From positions 62,001 to 126,000 of the forward strand of contig CAUJDW010000125.1 of assembly GCA_963169455.1 (NCBI GenBank): a DNA stretch of 64,000 nt, given 5' to 3'. This document shows positions 1-8,629 of this stretch, one piece after another. The notes below the pieces were generated by a model. That model saw only the letters and a list, made by a program, of their open reading frames with translations. It was not told the DNA's origin and ran no database searches. This DNA comes from Bacteroidota bacterium. Its GTDB lineage: Bacteria; Bacteroidota; Bacteroidia; Chitinophagales; Saprospiraceae. How positions within the stretch are numbered: the stretch's first letter is position 1; each line of letters opens with the position of its first letter. Made by a program: the position numbers and the translations under genes.

Positions 1-104
1 AAAGATCAGCCACCCCGTGGCGGGCCTGTACGAGAAATCGGAAGAGCACCTTAACTTTAACTTCCTGTTGAAAGCAAATTACAAAACATTCAAACACCCG
101 GCTT

Positions 105-725
105 ATGAACCTTCACCTGTTTTTTGCGTTGCTCCTGGCTTTTTCGGCCGCCGGGCTGGCCGCTCAGGATGCAGCAGGCCCGCTCCATAACAGTACGCCC
201 AGCCTGCCATACTACCAGATTCCGGACTATCCGGCGGCTTACACCCCTGAGGCCGTCGCCGCACGGATGGTCGACGGGCTGGGCTTCCGCTACTACTGGG
301 CCACCGAAGGCCTGCGTGCTGAAGACCTGGCCTTCCGCCCCAACGAATCGGCCCGCACCACGGAGGAAACCCTGCAGCACATCCACGGGCTTTCCACCCT
401 TATCCTCAATGCTTGCTTGCAGAGAGCCAACGAAAGCCAGGGGGAAAGCGCCCCGTTATCCTTTGAACAACTCCGCAGAACGACGCTGGAAAACCTCAAA
501 ATGGCCGCCGATAAACTACGAACCAGCCCGGCAGGCGCCCTGGCGGATTACAATATCGTCTTCCAACGCGGCGAAGCCACCCGCGAATTCCCCTTCTGGA
601 ACCTGATCAACGGCCCCATTGCCGATGCCATCTGGCATACCGGGCAGGTGGTGTCTTTCCGGCGCTCATCCGGCAACCCGATCAATCCGAAGGTGAGCGT
701 GTTTAGTGGGAAGTTGGTGGAGTGA
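105..725 (+). CDS. Secreted DinB-like protein
   Basis: A 206-residue protein with a Sec signal peptide (residues 1-20, ending near LAAQD), followed by a helical domain resembling the DinB/DfsB superfamily. Visible DinB-like marks are the HIHGLSTL segment (His92, His94) and the AIWHTGQ motif (His178) near the C-terminus, which in the family supply ligands for a divalent metal. Members are metal-dependent thiol transferases or unknowns; the substrate cannot be told here. A signal peptide is less usual, since most DinB proteins are cytosolic, but secreted forms occur in Bacteroidota. It stands alone, convergent with the GreA-like gene. The start is the only ATG giving a complete signal peptide. 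Confidence 0.72.
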   Translation: MNLHLFFALLLAFSAAGLAAQDAAGPLHNSTPSLPYYQIPDYPAAYTPEAVAARMVDGLGFRYYWATEGLRAEDLAFRPNESARTTEETLQHIHGLSTLILNACLQRANESQGESAPLSFEQLRRTTLENLKMAADKLRTSPAGALADYNIVFQRGEATREFPFWNLINGPIADAIWHTGQVVSFRRSSGNPINPKVSVFSGKLVE

Positions 726-730
726 CCAGG

Positions 731-866
731 GCTGTCCCGAACCGGGATTTTTCGGATTATCGGATTGCCAGGATTCTGATTACCCTGATTGGATTCCGGC
801 ATACAGGCAGCTTGCTGCCCCAATCCCGGCAATCCGCTAATCCTTTGAATCCCGGTTCGAAACAGC
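731..866. repeat. Long imperfect palindrome between convergent genes
   Basis: Two 45-bp arms (731-775 and 822-866) are inverted copies with 37 of 45 matching positions, bounded by GCTGT and ACAGC. The left arm contains several GGATT steps. The spacer carries a smaller palindrome (GGCAGC/GCTGCC). It sits between the 3' ends of the DinB-like and GreA-like genes, so it may act as a two-way terminator. Its length and internal repetition look more like a dispersed palindromic (REP-like) element than a simple terminator. Confidence 0.6.
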
Positions 867-873
867 AGGGGCA

Positions 874-1326
874 TTACCACACCACTTCCACCGCAACCTC
901 CCTTCCCTGAAACTTTACCTTTTCCCCGGCCTGCTTCCCGAGCAAGGCCTGCCCGAGTGGGGAGGACATGGACAAGGCAAAAAATATTTTGCCATCCATT
1001 TCAACTTTGCCCAGGGGCGCCGAAAAAAAATACAGCCCTTCATTGATTCGCACCAGGCTGCCGGCCTCTACGCGTCGGCGGGCCTGTTCCGGCTGTATGG
1101 TTTCCAGCAGCCGGCGGTTGGCCATGGCGGCGGCCAGTTGGCGGGCGTATTTGTCCTTTTCGGCCTGCATCATGGCCCGGCCGGTTTCGTACTTGTCGCC
1201 GGCGCTGCTCCTGGTTTCCTCGTTGGCGGCGGCCTGGGCATCAGCCATGGCGCGCTGCAGGCCGTCGATGGACTGTTGCAACTGTTCCAGGCAGCAGGCG
1301 TGGAGGCGGATTTTCAGGTCAGTCAT
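874..1326 (-). CDS. GreA/GreB-like transcription factor
   Basis: A 150-residue protein with an N-terminal helical coiled coil (about 1-75) and a C-terminal beta domain (about 85-150) like the GreA/GreB C-terminal FKBP-like fold. The SSAGDKYETGRAMMQAEKD stretch at the coiled-coil tip is typical of short Bacteroidota Gre-like proteins, which databases often mislabel as 3-oxoacyl-ACP synthase; there is no ketosynthase domain here. True Gre factors bind the RNA polymerase secondary channel and stimulate transcript cleavage; whether this short paralogue does so is unknown. Its 5' end overlaps the 3' end of the OPT transporter gene by 8 bases on the same strand, indicating co-transcription. Confidence 0.75.
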   Translation of the reverse strand: MTDLKIRLHACCLEQLQQSIDGLQRAMADAQAAANEETRSSAGDKYETGRAMMQAEKDKYARQLAAAMANRRLLETIQPEQARRRVEAGSLVRINEGLYFFSAPLGKVEMDGKIFFALSMSSPLGQALLGKQAGEKVKFQGREVAVEVVW

Positions 1327-3367
1327 CCTGCATGCCGATGCGGTACAACACGAATCCCATAAAGGTAAAGAAGGCCACGCCCAGCAGCATATACCCGCCT
1401 TCTCCGAGGGCCGGGTGGAGGAAGAGCGTTTCCATGTTCACCCGGGCCAGGGCGCTTGCCACCTTGTCGTTGACCGAGAGGATGGCTACGATGACGCCCG
1501 CCAGCGCGCCGCCGGCGACCAGCCCCGTGGCGAAGAGGTTGCCCTTGCCGAGTTCGTCATCCTCTACTTTTTTGCCCTTGCGCTCCTTGAGCCAGTCGAC
1601 GAGCCCTTTAATGGCGCCGCCGATGAAAATGGGCAGCGTCGTGGACAAGGGCAGGTACAGGCCCACGGCAAAAGACAGGGATTTCACCCCGCACAACTCT
1701 ATCGTCAGGGCGATGAAAACGCCCACCAGTACGAACTGCCAGTCGAGGTTGAATGACAGCAGGCCTTTGATCAGGGTGGCCATGAGGGTGGCCTGCGGGG
1801 CGGCGTATTTCTCACCGATGGCGTGCTGTATGCCCTGCTCCAGCAACTCCGGCGTCGGCGTATCCAGGTATTTCACTGTAAAGCCGATGACGATGCTGGA
1901 AAAAATGGCGCCGACGAAGAGCGCCAGCTGCTGGTATTTCGGCGTGGCGCCGACGATGTAGCCCGTCTTCAGGTCCTGGCTTGTGGCGCCGGCGTTGGCG
2001 GCCGCCACGCAGATCATGCCGCCGACAACCAGCACCAGGGGTTCGAACACCTTGCCTGTCCAGCCCACGGCGATGAAGATCAGGGCCGTGCCCATGATGG
2101 TGGCGATGGTCATGCCCGAGATGGGGTTGTTGGACGAGCCGATGATGCCGACGATGCGGCTGGAGACGGTGACGAAGAAAAAGCCGAAAAAGACCACCAG
2201 CACCCCGATCAGCCATTTGGACAGGATGGATTCGCCGGGGATCATGGGCAACACCGACATGAGCACGATCAGTGCGAGGCTGCCGTAGAGGACTATCTTC
2301 AGCGAGAGGTCGTTTTCGGTGCGGCTGACGGCTTCGCCCTTGTTGCGGTTGTTGAGGGCGCCGAGGCTTTCCTTGAAGGAGGCGATGATGGTAGGCAGCG
2401 TTTTCAGCAGGGTGATAAATCCGCCTGCCGCTACGGCGCCGGCGCCGATCTGCCGCACGTAGGCCCGGTAGATGGCGGCAGAAGCGTCCGAAAAGGTATG
2501 CCCTACCGGATCCCAGCCGCCGGCCCCGCCGGCCGTGGCCAGGCTTTGCAGGTAACCCAGCTTGACCAGTTGTTCGGCGATGGTGTCGGGCGGCACCAGG
2601 GTGGCCAGCAAAGGCATCAGCCCGAGCCAGGCCAGCACGCCGCCGGCTACCAGCACGCCCGAGATGCGCGGGCCGATGATGTACCCAACGCCCATGTATT
2701 CCGGCGTGATCTCCCCGCTGACGGTTGCAGCAGGCAGGTATCTGTTGGCCAGGGAAGTGCTGTAGGCCGGCACTTCGGAAATGACGTGAATGACTTTTTG
2801 AAGAATGGCGTACAGAAAAGCGAAGCCCAGCCCCTGATAGGCCGTTTTGGCGAAACTTCCCCCTTTGTCGCCGGCGATGAGCACCGAGGCGCAGGCCGTG
2901 CCTTCCGGATAGGGCAGGCTATGGTGTTCCTTGACGATGAGCGACCGCCGCAGAGGGATCATCATCAGCGTTCCGAGGATGCCGCCCAGCACCGCCAGGG
3001 TGAAGATCGTCCAGTAGCGGAAGTACTGGTCGCCAACGGCCGGGTCGGAGAGGAAGAGGAAGGCCGGCAGGGTGAACACCACGCCTGCGGCAATGCTTTC
3101 TCCGGCCGAGCCCGCCGTTTGTATGATGTTGTTTTCCAGAATGGTCGTCCCGAAAAAGCGCTGCCCCAGCGAAATGGCCAGCACAGCGATGGGAATGGAA
3201 GCGCTTACCGTCAGCCCCGCCTTCAGGGCGAGGTAAACGGTGGAGGCGCCAAAAATAATGCCGAAGATGGCCCCCAGCACCAGAGCGCGCAGGGTGAATT
3301 CGCGCACGCCGGTATTGGAGGCCGGGATGTAAGGCTGGAAAGGAGGGTGGGGCTTCTGGTTTGCCAT
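1319..3367 (-). CDS. OPT-family oligopeptide transporter
   Basis: An integral membrane protein of 682 residues from the chosen start (MANQKPHP), with about 15 hydrophobic segments, matching the oligopeptide transporter (OPT) superfamily in length and pattern. Family-like features are the early REFTLRALVLGAIFG segment, the glycine-rich SAGESIAAGVVFTLPA segment and the PYPEGTACA motif (near residues 155-165). OPT proteins import peptides or metal chelates by proton symport. An upstream ATG would add 14 residues (MRLSGPGF...) that are not family-like, so it was not used. The gene lies directly upstream of the GreA-like gene in one transcription unit. The substrate cannot be predicted. Confidence 0.9.
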   Translation of the reverse strand: MANQKPHPPFQPYIPASNTGVREFTLRALVLGAIFGIIFGASTVYLALKAGLTVSASIPIAVLAISLGQRFFGTTILENNIIQTAGSAGESIAAGVVFTLPAFLFLSDPAVGDQYFRYWTIFTLAVLGGILGTLMMIPLRRSLIVKEHHSLPYPEGTACASVLIAGDKGGSFAKTAYQGLGFAFLYAILQKVIHVISEVPAYSTSLANRYLPAATVSGEITPEYMGVGYIIGPRISGVLVAGGVLAWLGLMPLLATLVPPDTIAEQLVKLGYLQSLATAGGAGGWDPVGHTFSDASAAIYRAYVRQIGAGAVAAGGFITLLKTLPTIIASFKESLGALNNRNKGEAVSRTENDLSLKIVLYGSLALIVLMSVLPMIPGESILSKWLIGVLVVFFGFFFVTVSSRIVGIIGSSNNPISGMTIATIMGTALIFIAVGWTGKVFEPLVLVVGGMICVAAANAGATSQDLKTGYIVGATPKYQQLALFVGAIFSSIVIGFTVKYLDTPTPELLEQGIQHAIGEKYAAPQATLMATLIKGLLSFNLDWQFVLVGVFIALTIELCGVKSLSFAVGLYLPLSTTLPIFIGGAIKGLVDWLKERKGKKVEDDELGKGNLFATGLVAGGALAGVIVAILSVNDKVASALARVNMETLFLHPALGEGGYMLLGVAFFTFMGFVLYRIGMQDD

Positions 3368-3503
3368 GTCCGTGATGTTAGGTGAAAAGCCGGGGCCGGA
3401 TAGCCGCAACAGCGGGGCAATTTAAGCAATTTGGTGAATTGCCGGAGGGGTGTTTTTTCTTTCGGAATAGAGTGTCAGGGCATGGCCCAAGGAATGGGAA
3501 CCC

Positions 3504-4118
3504 CTACTTTTTTTTCAGCAGCGCGCATTTTGCCCAGCCCGTTCGGCCCTTGTACTGCACTTTCCACCAATATCTGTCGGTGCGTTCCAGAAACGAAACT
3601 TCACCGCCTTCGGGCAGCCTGACGATCACCTTTGAGCGGTGGTCGGGAGCAGCGCGCAGGCTGGTTTCCCGGGTGACGATGCAGGCGCCCGGCGCCGGCG
3701 GCTGCGGTGTAAGTGCGCGGGGCCGGGCTTCCGTTGTGGCAGGTATAACTGCGGGCGCTGGTGGAGCCTCGGCAGGCCTGGCGGCCGGATCCCCGTCGGC
3801 GGGTGCGATGGGTTCGATTACCTTGACCAGCTTCTCCTCCACATAACCGATGATCTCCTTGTGATCGACCCTGTAATAACCGTTGTCGAGGCCCAGGATC
3901 AGCACTGTCGTGCCCTCCGCGATTTTCAGGAATGCCATGGCCGTTTTTTCTTTGGGGTGGCCAACCCAAAGGGTCGCTTCCTGCAACACGACCCCTGTGC
4001 TTGCGAAACAGCCTGGCGTTCTCCCGGGCTCCGGGCAGGAAGCGGGAAGAGCCATCGTTTTTGGAAATGCCGGACAAGCGGTGAGCAGCAGGCAGGCCAG
4101 GAACGATACAGGCTTCAT
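3504..4118 (-). CDS. SH3-domain lipoprotein, two SH3b repeats
   Basis: A 204-residue protein with a signal sequence ending in a lipobox-like LLTAC (Cys15), so probably a lipoprotein. Two bacterial SH3-like domains are visible: one around 45-100 (VVLQEATLWVG ... IIGYVEEKLVKV) and one around 146-202 (IVTRETSLRAAPD ... YKGRTGWAKCALLKKK). A Pro/Ala-rich linker joins them (about 102-145). SH3b domains bind peptidoglycan or mediate protein contacts at the envelope. No enzymatic domain is present. Confidence 0.75.
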   Translation of the reverse strand: MKPVSFLACLLLTACPAFPKTMALPASCPEPGRTPGCFASTGVVLQEATLWVGHPKEKTAMAFLKIAEGTTVLILGLDNGYYRVDHKEIIGYVEEKLVKVIEPIAPADGDPAARPAEAPPAPAVIPATTEARPRALTPQPPAPGACIVTRETSLRAAPDHRSKVIVRLPEGGEVSFLERTDRYWWKVQYKGRTGWAKCALLKKK

Positions 4119-4426
4119 CGGATGAGGTTTTGGTTGGGAAAGAAAAGGCTCCTGGAGTTATTGGCTGATCGGCGGCCACATCCGAAGGGGAGGATCGGTT
4201 GCCGAAGGAAAAGCTTATCAAGGGCTATAAATATAGGTGTTTTTTTGATAAGAAAAGCGGAAGCCCGCCATTTATACTTCGCTGCGGCAGGTTTTGTGCG
4301 AAATTTTGTGGCGCGGCGAAGGATATCGGGGTGAAGTGAAGCGGCCCCTGGCGCGTGAACGGCTTCCATAAACCTTCAACCTGAGGCGTAAAGGCCCGCC
4401 AGGCGAAAGCTTGGCGGGCCGAATGT
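4119..4426. other. Intergenic region with inverted repeat and terminator
   Basis: A 308-base gap on the minus-strand side between the GH109-like gene and the SH3 lipoprotein gene. It contains an 8-bp inverted repeat CTTATCAA (4214-4221) / TTGATAAG (4245-4252) around an AT-rich core, upstream of the SH3 gene and possibly regulatory. The terminator hairpin of the GH109-like gene lies at 4393-4420. No convincing ORF is seen. Confidence 0.4.
4393..4420 (-). terminator. Terminator hairpin of the GH109-like gene
   Basis: GGCCCGCCA pairs with TGGCGGGCC, extended by an inner GC-GAAA-GC tetraloop. It starts six bases past the stop codon of the minus-strand GH109-like gene. The U-tract is weak, but stem and position fit a terminator. 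Confidence 0.65.
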
Positions 4427-5812
4427 TCAATAGTCATCTCCCTGTGCGAAGGTGTTTTTCCACTCCGTCCACCGCCCGCGGGTGAAATCCGGGAAGGGCA
4501 TCGGCTGGCTGCCCATGGCGATGGATTGCTCAGACAGGGGCGTAATGGCCAGCCAGGCAGCGGCGTCGTAAACGTCGACCGGTGGTTTATCGCCACGTTT
4601 GGCGCATTCCACGAAGGCATTGATCAGGAACCAGTCCATGCCGCCATGGCCGGCGCCTTCGGAGTCGGCGGCATATTTTTTCCAGAGCGGATGGTCGTAT
4701 TTGTCAAGATAGCCTTGAGCGGGCTCCCAGTCGTGGCGAGGGCTTTGCCCTTCCAGGTGGATCGACTCGTTGACGTCCATCCAGATGCCTTTTGTGCCCT
4801 GCACACGGAAGCCCAGGGAGTAAGGGCGCGGCAGGTTGGTGTCGTGGCTGATGATGATGCTTTCGCCATTGGCGGCTTTGATGACGGTGGTCACCACATC
4901 GCCCAGGCGGAACTCTACCTTGGCATTGGGGTGACCGGGCCCGCCTTTGGGGTGGTTGATGATGTAATCGTGCAGCCCGCGGGCTTTGCTGGCCGTGGAA
5001 GTCAGCGTCAGGAAACGGTTGCCGCGGTTGATGTCGATGTACTGCGCCACCGGGCCGATGCCGTGGGTAGGGTAGAGGTCGCCGTTGCGGTGCACCGAAT
5101 GATGGGTGCGCCATTTGGCTTCGCTGAAGCCCTTTTCGCCGAATTCCACCCCGCTGTCATAGGCCGTTTTGCCGTCGTTGAACTTCACGCCCCGCAGGTC
5201 GTGCTGATAGCCGCATTCCAGGTGGATGAGTTCGCCGAACAGGCCCTGCCGCACCATGTTGAGAATGGCCATGACGTCGCGCCGGTAACAGACGTTTTCC
5301 AGAAAGAAAAGGGGCGCCCCGGTGGCCTCATGGGTATTGACCAGTTGCCAGCATTCGTCGAGGGAGAAGCCGCCGGACACCTCCATGCCCACGTACTTTC
5401 CGGCGCGCATGCCGGCCACGGCCATTTCGGTATGCCATAGCCAGGGGGTGGCGATGAGGATGGCGTCGATGCTTTCGTCTTCCAGCATTTGCAGGTAGTC
5501 GCGTTCGCCGGGGCCATACACTTTGGGTTTTGGCTTGCCCTTTTTGTCGTACATGGCCAGCGTCCGGTCCACCATGCCCTGGTCGATGTCGCATATTGCC
5601 GGGGCATCGCAATCATCGCGGCGAAGCAGCAGGTCAATGTGGCCCTGCCCGCGCAGGCCCGAGCCGATGACTCCGATGTTGATCTTTGATTTCGGGCGCC
5701 CGCCTTTGGTGATGGCGGGAGCGGATAAAGCGGCGCCCGGCAAAACGGCCAGCCCGGCGCCCACGGCGGCGGATTTCTGGATGAAATCCCGGCGGTTGAT
5801 CTTGTCGCTCAT
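4427..5812 (-). CDS. Gfo/Idh/MocA oxidoreductase, GH109-like
   Basis: From the MSDKINRRDF start it has 461 residues, beginning with a Tat-type signal (NRRDFIQKSAAVGAG) and an alanine-rich stretch. A Rossmann NAD-binding fold follows (INIGVIGSGLRGQGH, about residues 45-60), then the C-terminal domain. Segments DLYPTHGIGPVAQYIDINRG and GHGGMDWF resemble GH109 NAD-dependent alpha-N-acetylgalactosaminidases, which use transient redox chemistry at C3. Export in folded form with bound cofactor fits the Tat signal. Substrate specificity is inferred; close relatives are also annotated only as Gfo/Idh/MocA oxidoreductases. A longer ORF start adds 11 residues ahead of the Tat motif and was rejected. 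Confidence 0.85.
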   Translation of the reverse strand: MSDKINRRDFIQKSAAVGAGLAVLPGAALSAPAITKGGRPKSKINIGVIGSGLRGQGHIDLLLRRDDCDAPAICDIDQGMVDRTLAMYDKKGKPKPKVYGPGERDYLQMLEDESIDAILIATPWLWHTEMAVAGMRAGKYVGMEVSGGFSLDECWQLVNTHEATGAPLFFLENVCYRRDVMAILNMVRQGLFGELIHLECGYQHDLRGVKFNDGKTAYDSGVEFGEKGFSEAKWRTHHSVHRNGDLYPTHGIGPVAQYIDINRGNRFLTLTSTASKARGLHDYIINHPKGGPGHPNAKVEFRLGDVVTTVIKAANGESIIISHDTNLPRPYSLGFRVQGTKGIWMDVNESIHLEGQSPRHDWEPAQGYLDKYDHPLWKKYAADSEGAGHGGMDWFLINAFVECAKRGDKPPVDVYDAAAWLAITPLSEQSIAMGSQPMPFPDFTRGRWTEWKNTFAQGDDY

Positions 5813-5923
5813 ATCGTTCCTTGTTTTTTGTTTGATCACAGGCAATAAATATAGCCAATGCCAGAGAGCTTCAGAAGGATAAAAGCTTCATTTTTGGGCT
5901 CATCTTTGGTGCACTTTCCCCTA

Positions 5924-5945
5924 TCCCACGAATTCATTCGTGGGA
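5924..5945 (-). terminator. Hairpin downstream of the M28 peptidase gene
   Basis: A perfect 9-bp stem, TCCCACGAA / TTCGTGGGA with a TTCA loop, sits 12 bases beyond the stop codon of the minus-strand M28 peptidase gene. There is no clear U-tract. Confidence 0.5.
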
Positions 5946-5957
5946 TCTCCCCGCCGC

Positions 5958-7514
5958 CTACCTCACCGCTACCCGCTGTGTGCTGAAGTGCTCCCCGTCA
6001 CTCAGCCTCAGCCAGTACAGCCCGGCAGGGAGTGTTTGTGTATTCAGCGGCAGCACGCCCATCAGGGGCGAAGCCCGGCCCTGCCATACCGGCTGGCCGT
6101 GGGCATTCAGCAGTTCCACATTCAGCGCAGCGGGAGCGCAGGGGCCGAAGCGGATGCTCAGTTCCCCCCGGGCAGGGTTAGGTGAAACCGAGTACGTGCA
6201 ATCCAGTGCATGCAGATGATCTGCGCCGGTGGTGATCTGCACCGAAGCCACCGCTTCCGTGCTGTGCTGAGGCTCCGCCAGTTCGGCCGCCGTGGCTATA
6301 ACGGCTTTGACGACATTGCTCATGAAGGTGAAGTTGAGGGCGCCCAGGGTGTCGTTGGGGGTGTGGTAATTATGGTTGCGGTACTCCGCGGTATTGGTCA
6401 GCATCAGGGCGGGGATGCCGGCCTGCCAGAAGGGGCCGTGGTCGCTGCGCAGCAGGTCGGGCGGTATCAGGTTGGCGTTGGCGGTGATGGGAATGACTTT
6501 CAGTTCCGGCACATACTGGGCTGCTGCTGCATTGAAGCTGTTGCTCAGCGGCAGGAAGTTCAATAGCCCGACATTGGTAATGAAGTCTCCCCTGAATGCA
6601 TTGTCAACCAGCGCCTGGTATGCAGCGGGATAGAGCACGTTAAAGCCCGTCGGCAATTCCTGGCTGCTGGGCTCTGTCGAGTAGTAGCCGATCATCTCCA
6701 TGTTCAGCACGCCTTCTGTATGTTCGTTTTCCGGCAGGTGCTGGGTGTAATACAGGCTGCCCCGCAGCCCGGCTTCCTCCAGGTCGAAACCGATGAAGCG
6801 GATAGTTTTACGGAAGCGATACGCCGACAGGATGCGCGCCGCTTCCAGCACCCCGGCGGTTGCCGAACCGTTGTCATCGGCTCCGGGAGAATTGCTGACC
6901 GTGTCGTAATGGCCGTCGATAATGATCACGGTATCCGCCGCCACGGCGCCCTTCAGGCTGCCGATGATGTTCTGGCCGGTGGTGTTGCTGAAGGGGAAGT
7001 TCTGCCGGTAAGTTTCCAGCCCGTAGGCCAGAAAGGCCTGCTCGAGGGTGTCGCGGCAGCGGTTCAGGTTGGCCGGGTTGCCGAAGTAGTGGCGCACCCC
7101 GGCGATACCGGAGAGGCGCTGCCGCAACAGGCTGCTGTCCACCTGATCCACGATTTCCTGGATGTCTGTTTCGTAACGGTCATCGGCTACGACCTTGAGC
7201 TGGTGCTCGCCAATGCCGGTTATAGCCCCGGCGTAATTCCAGGTGATCTGCTTTCCCACACCCGGGTTCACAGGGTAACCCACATCGCCTGCGGCGCCCG
7301 AAGTATTGAGGTTGAAAGTGGAGCCGCCATCGGCGGAAGCGCGGAAGAATATCTCGACGGCTTCTCCTTCCGCATCACTTAAATCATAGGTGATGGTAAG
7401 GGTTTGGGCATTTTCATCCAGCAGTACATCCTGTATGACAACTGTAGGCGGCTGGTTCTGGGCGGATAGGCAGAGGGTGGCAAATGTCAGGAGTTTGGCG
7501 TAAATGTAGCGCAT
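5958..7514 (-). CDS. Secreted M28 metallopeptidase with T9SS type A domain
   Basis: From the chosen start (MRYIYAKLL) it has 518 residues: a signal peptide (about 1-18), a beta-sandwich region (about 22-125), an M28 zinc aminopeptidase domain (about 140-410) and a C-terminal T9SS sorting domain (last 80 residues, beginning VSPNPARGELSIRF). Zinc-site motifs are visible: GHYDTV, GADDNGSATAG, FDLEEAGLRGS, MEMIGYY and SDHGPFW. It should cleave peptides from the N-terminus outside the cell or on its surface. The ORF extends 18 residues upstream, but those precede the signal peptide and are not protein-like. Confidence 0.9.
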   Translation of the reverse strand: MRYIYAKLLTFATLCLSAQNQPPTVVIQDVLLDENAQTLTITYDLSDAEGEAVEIFFRASADGGSTFNLNTSGAAGDVGYPVNPGVGKQITWNYAGAITGIGEHQLKVVADDRYETDIQEIVDQVDSSLLRQRLSGIAGVRHYFGNPANLNRCRDTLEQAFLAYGLETYRQNFPFSNTTGQNIIGSLKGAVAADTVIIIDGHYDTVSNSPGADDNGSATAGVLEAARILSAYRFRKTIRFIGFDLEEAGLRGSLYYTQHLPENEHTEGVLNMEMIGYYSTEPSSQELPTGFNVLYPAAYQALVDNAFRGDFITNVGLLNFLPLSNSFNAAAAQYVPELKVIPITANANLIPPDLLRSDHGPFWQAGIPALMLTNTAEYRNHNYHTPNDTLGALNFTFMSNVVKAVIATAAELAEPQHSTEAVASVQITTGADHLHALDCTYSVSPNPARGELSIRFGPCAPAALNVELLNAHGQPVWQGRASPLMGVLPLNTQTLPAGLYWLRLSDGEHFSTQRVAVR

Positions 7515-7605
7515 GTTTTTCGTCAAAAATACGAAAATCATTGGGGGAGGAGGGAAGGTTCCGGGCAAGAATCAAGGAATAAAACCAGAACAGGGGCTCT
7601 CCGGC

Positions 7606-8508
7606 TTAGAAGCCCTCCGGATCTATCCCCATTTGGCGAAGCTTTTCAGCCATTTGGCGGGCGCGCTGTTCGGCCTCTTCCGCGCGCTGTTTTTCCTCTT
7701 CTGCGCGCTGTTTTTCCTGCTCCGCCCGTTGTTTTTCCTGCTCCGCGCGCTGTTTTTCCTGTTCTGCCCGTTGTTTTTCCTGCTTCGCGCGCTGTTTTTC
7801 CTGTTCTGCCCGCTGCTTTGCCCTTTGCGCCTTTTGCTTTTCTTTCAGGGCTTCAGCCTGAGCTTTTTGGGTTTTTTTGATCTCTTCATAAAGCAATTCC
7901 CGTTGCTGGTTCAGTTTCAGAATGGCTTCTTTGTTGAACTCGAGAAGTTCCAGGTAGGAAAGAAATGGTTCGCCATCCGGTTGGAACAGCTTTAGGGTAT
8001 CGGCTTTCCATTCAAAGCGGACGCCCAGCAAAGGGCTGATCCACTGTCGGATATCCGGGATTGCGGCGAGTGCTTTGCCTTGGCGCAGGTAACCTTTCAG
8101 GATATTTTTCTCAGGGTCATAGATGTAGTATTCTTCAACCCCGTAGCGCTGATAAAATTCAAATTTTTTTGCCATTTCTCCGCGGCGGTTGCCGGGAGAA
8201 AGAATCTCGAATACTACTTGCGGCGGAATGTTGTCTTCCAGCCATTGCAGGTAAGAACCCCGGTGGCCTTTGGGCCTGCCAATCGCGGCCAATACGTCGG
8301 GCGCCTGCCGGATGTCAGGCCTTCCTTCTTTAGGATACCAGAATAAATCACCGGCGACAAAGACGTCATTCCGGCTGTTAAAGCAGGCCTCCAGGCCCAG
8401 CTTGATCAGCACGATCCATTCGAATTGGAGGGTGTTCTCAGCCATCGGTTCTCCATCGGTTTCGGGGTAAATCAGGTACAACTTTTCCTTGGGTGCGCCG
8501 CTATACAT
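7606..8508 (-). CDS. Uma2-family protein with heptad-repeat coiled coil
   Basis: About 300 residues from the chosen start (MYSGAPKEKL). The N-terminal two thirds is a Uma2 (DUF820) PD-(D/E)XK nuclease-like domain, with PDVLAAIG, QVVFEILSPGNRRGEMAKKFEFYQRYGVEEYYIYDP and GVRFEW segments; FEILS and the following KKFEFY provide the E...K part of the core. The last 100 residues form a highly charged coiled coil, including about eight copies of a seven-residue unit like EQEKQRA. Uma2 proteins are numerous in cyanobacteria and some Bacteroidota; their role is unproven. An earlier ATG adds 14 residues. A hairpin separates it from the upstream unknown gene. Confidence 0.82.
   Translation of the reverse strand: MYSGAPKEKLYLIYPETDGEPMAENTLQFEWIVLIKLGLEACFNSRNDVFVAGDLFWYPKEGRPDIRQAPDVLAAIGRPKGHRGSYLQWLEDNIPPQVVFEILSPGNRRGEMAKKFEFYQRYGVEEYYIYDPEKNILKGYLRQGKALAAIPDIRQWISPLLGVRFEWKADTLKLFQPDGEPFLSYLELLEFNKEAILKLNQQRELLYEEIKKTQKAQAEALKEKQKAQRAKQRAEQEKQRAKQEKQRAEQEKQRAEQEKQRAEQEKQRAEEEKQRAEEAEQRARQMAEKLRQMGIDPEGF
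7661..7828. repeat. 21-bp tandem repeat within the Uma2 gene
   Basis: About eight consecutive 21-bp units (like GCGCGCTGTTTTTCCTGTTCT) encode the EQEKQRA heptads on the minus strand. Units partly alternate between GCGCGC and GCCCGT/GCCCGC starts, hinting at duplication by 42-bp steps. Copy number should be prone to slippage. Confidence 0.85.
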
Positions 8509-8570
8509 TTTCAAAAGGTATTTCTTCCAAAAATAAGCAATTTCAGGCAAAGATGCTTTGTTGATAGTAA

Positions 8571-8618
8571 AGCTTTACGAAACTTCCCGGAGCTTACCCG
8601 GGAAAGTTTCGTAAAGCT
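8571..8618 (-). terminator. Long hairpin terminator
   Basis: AGCTTTACGAAACTTCCCGG pairs with the complementary 21 bases ending at 8618, with one bulged base and a short loop. It lies just past the stop codon of the minus-strand 726-residue gene and upstream of the Uma2 gene. Confidence 0.7.
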
Positions 8619-8629
8619 GTTACTTCCCT

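Noticed and set aside
1-104. An open frame from base 2 reading KISHPVAGLYEKSEEHLNF, possibly the tail of an upstream gene
   Set aside because: Only about 30 codons are visible before the DinB-like gene and the frame runs on into it; there is too little to call.
874-1326. Annotation as 3-oxoacyl-ACP synthase
   Set aside because: A 150-residue Gre-like protein has no ketosynthase fold or catalytic cysteine; this label is a known propagated misannotation.
1823-3385. A 520-codon plus-strand open frame opposite the OPT transporter
   Set aside because: Its translation is a His/Asp/Gly/Gln-rich shadow of a membrane protein, with no start context or family match.
7661-7828. Regular 21-bp repeats considered as a CRISPR array
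   Set aside because: The units are directly adjacent without spacers and encode in-frame heptads.
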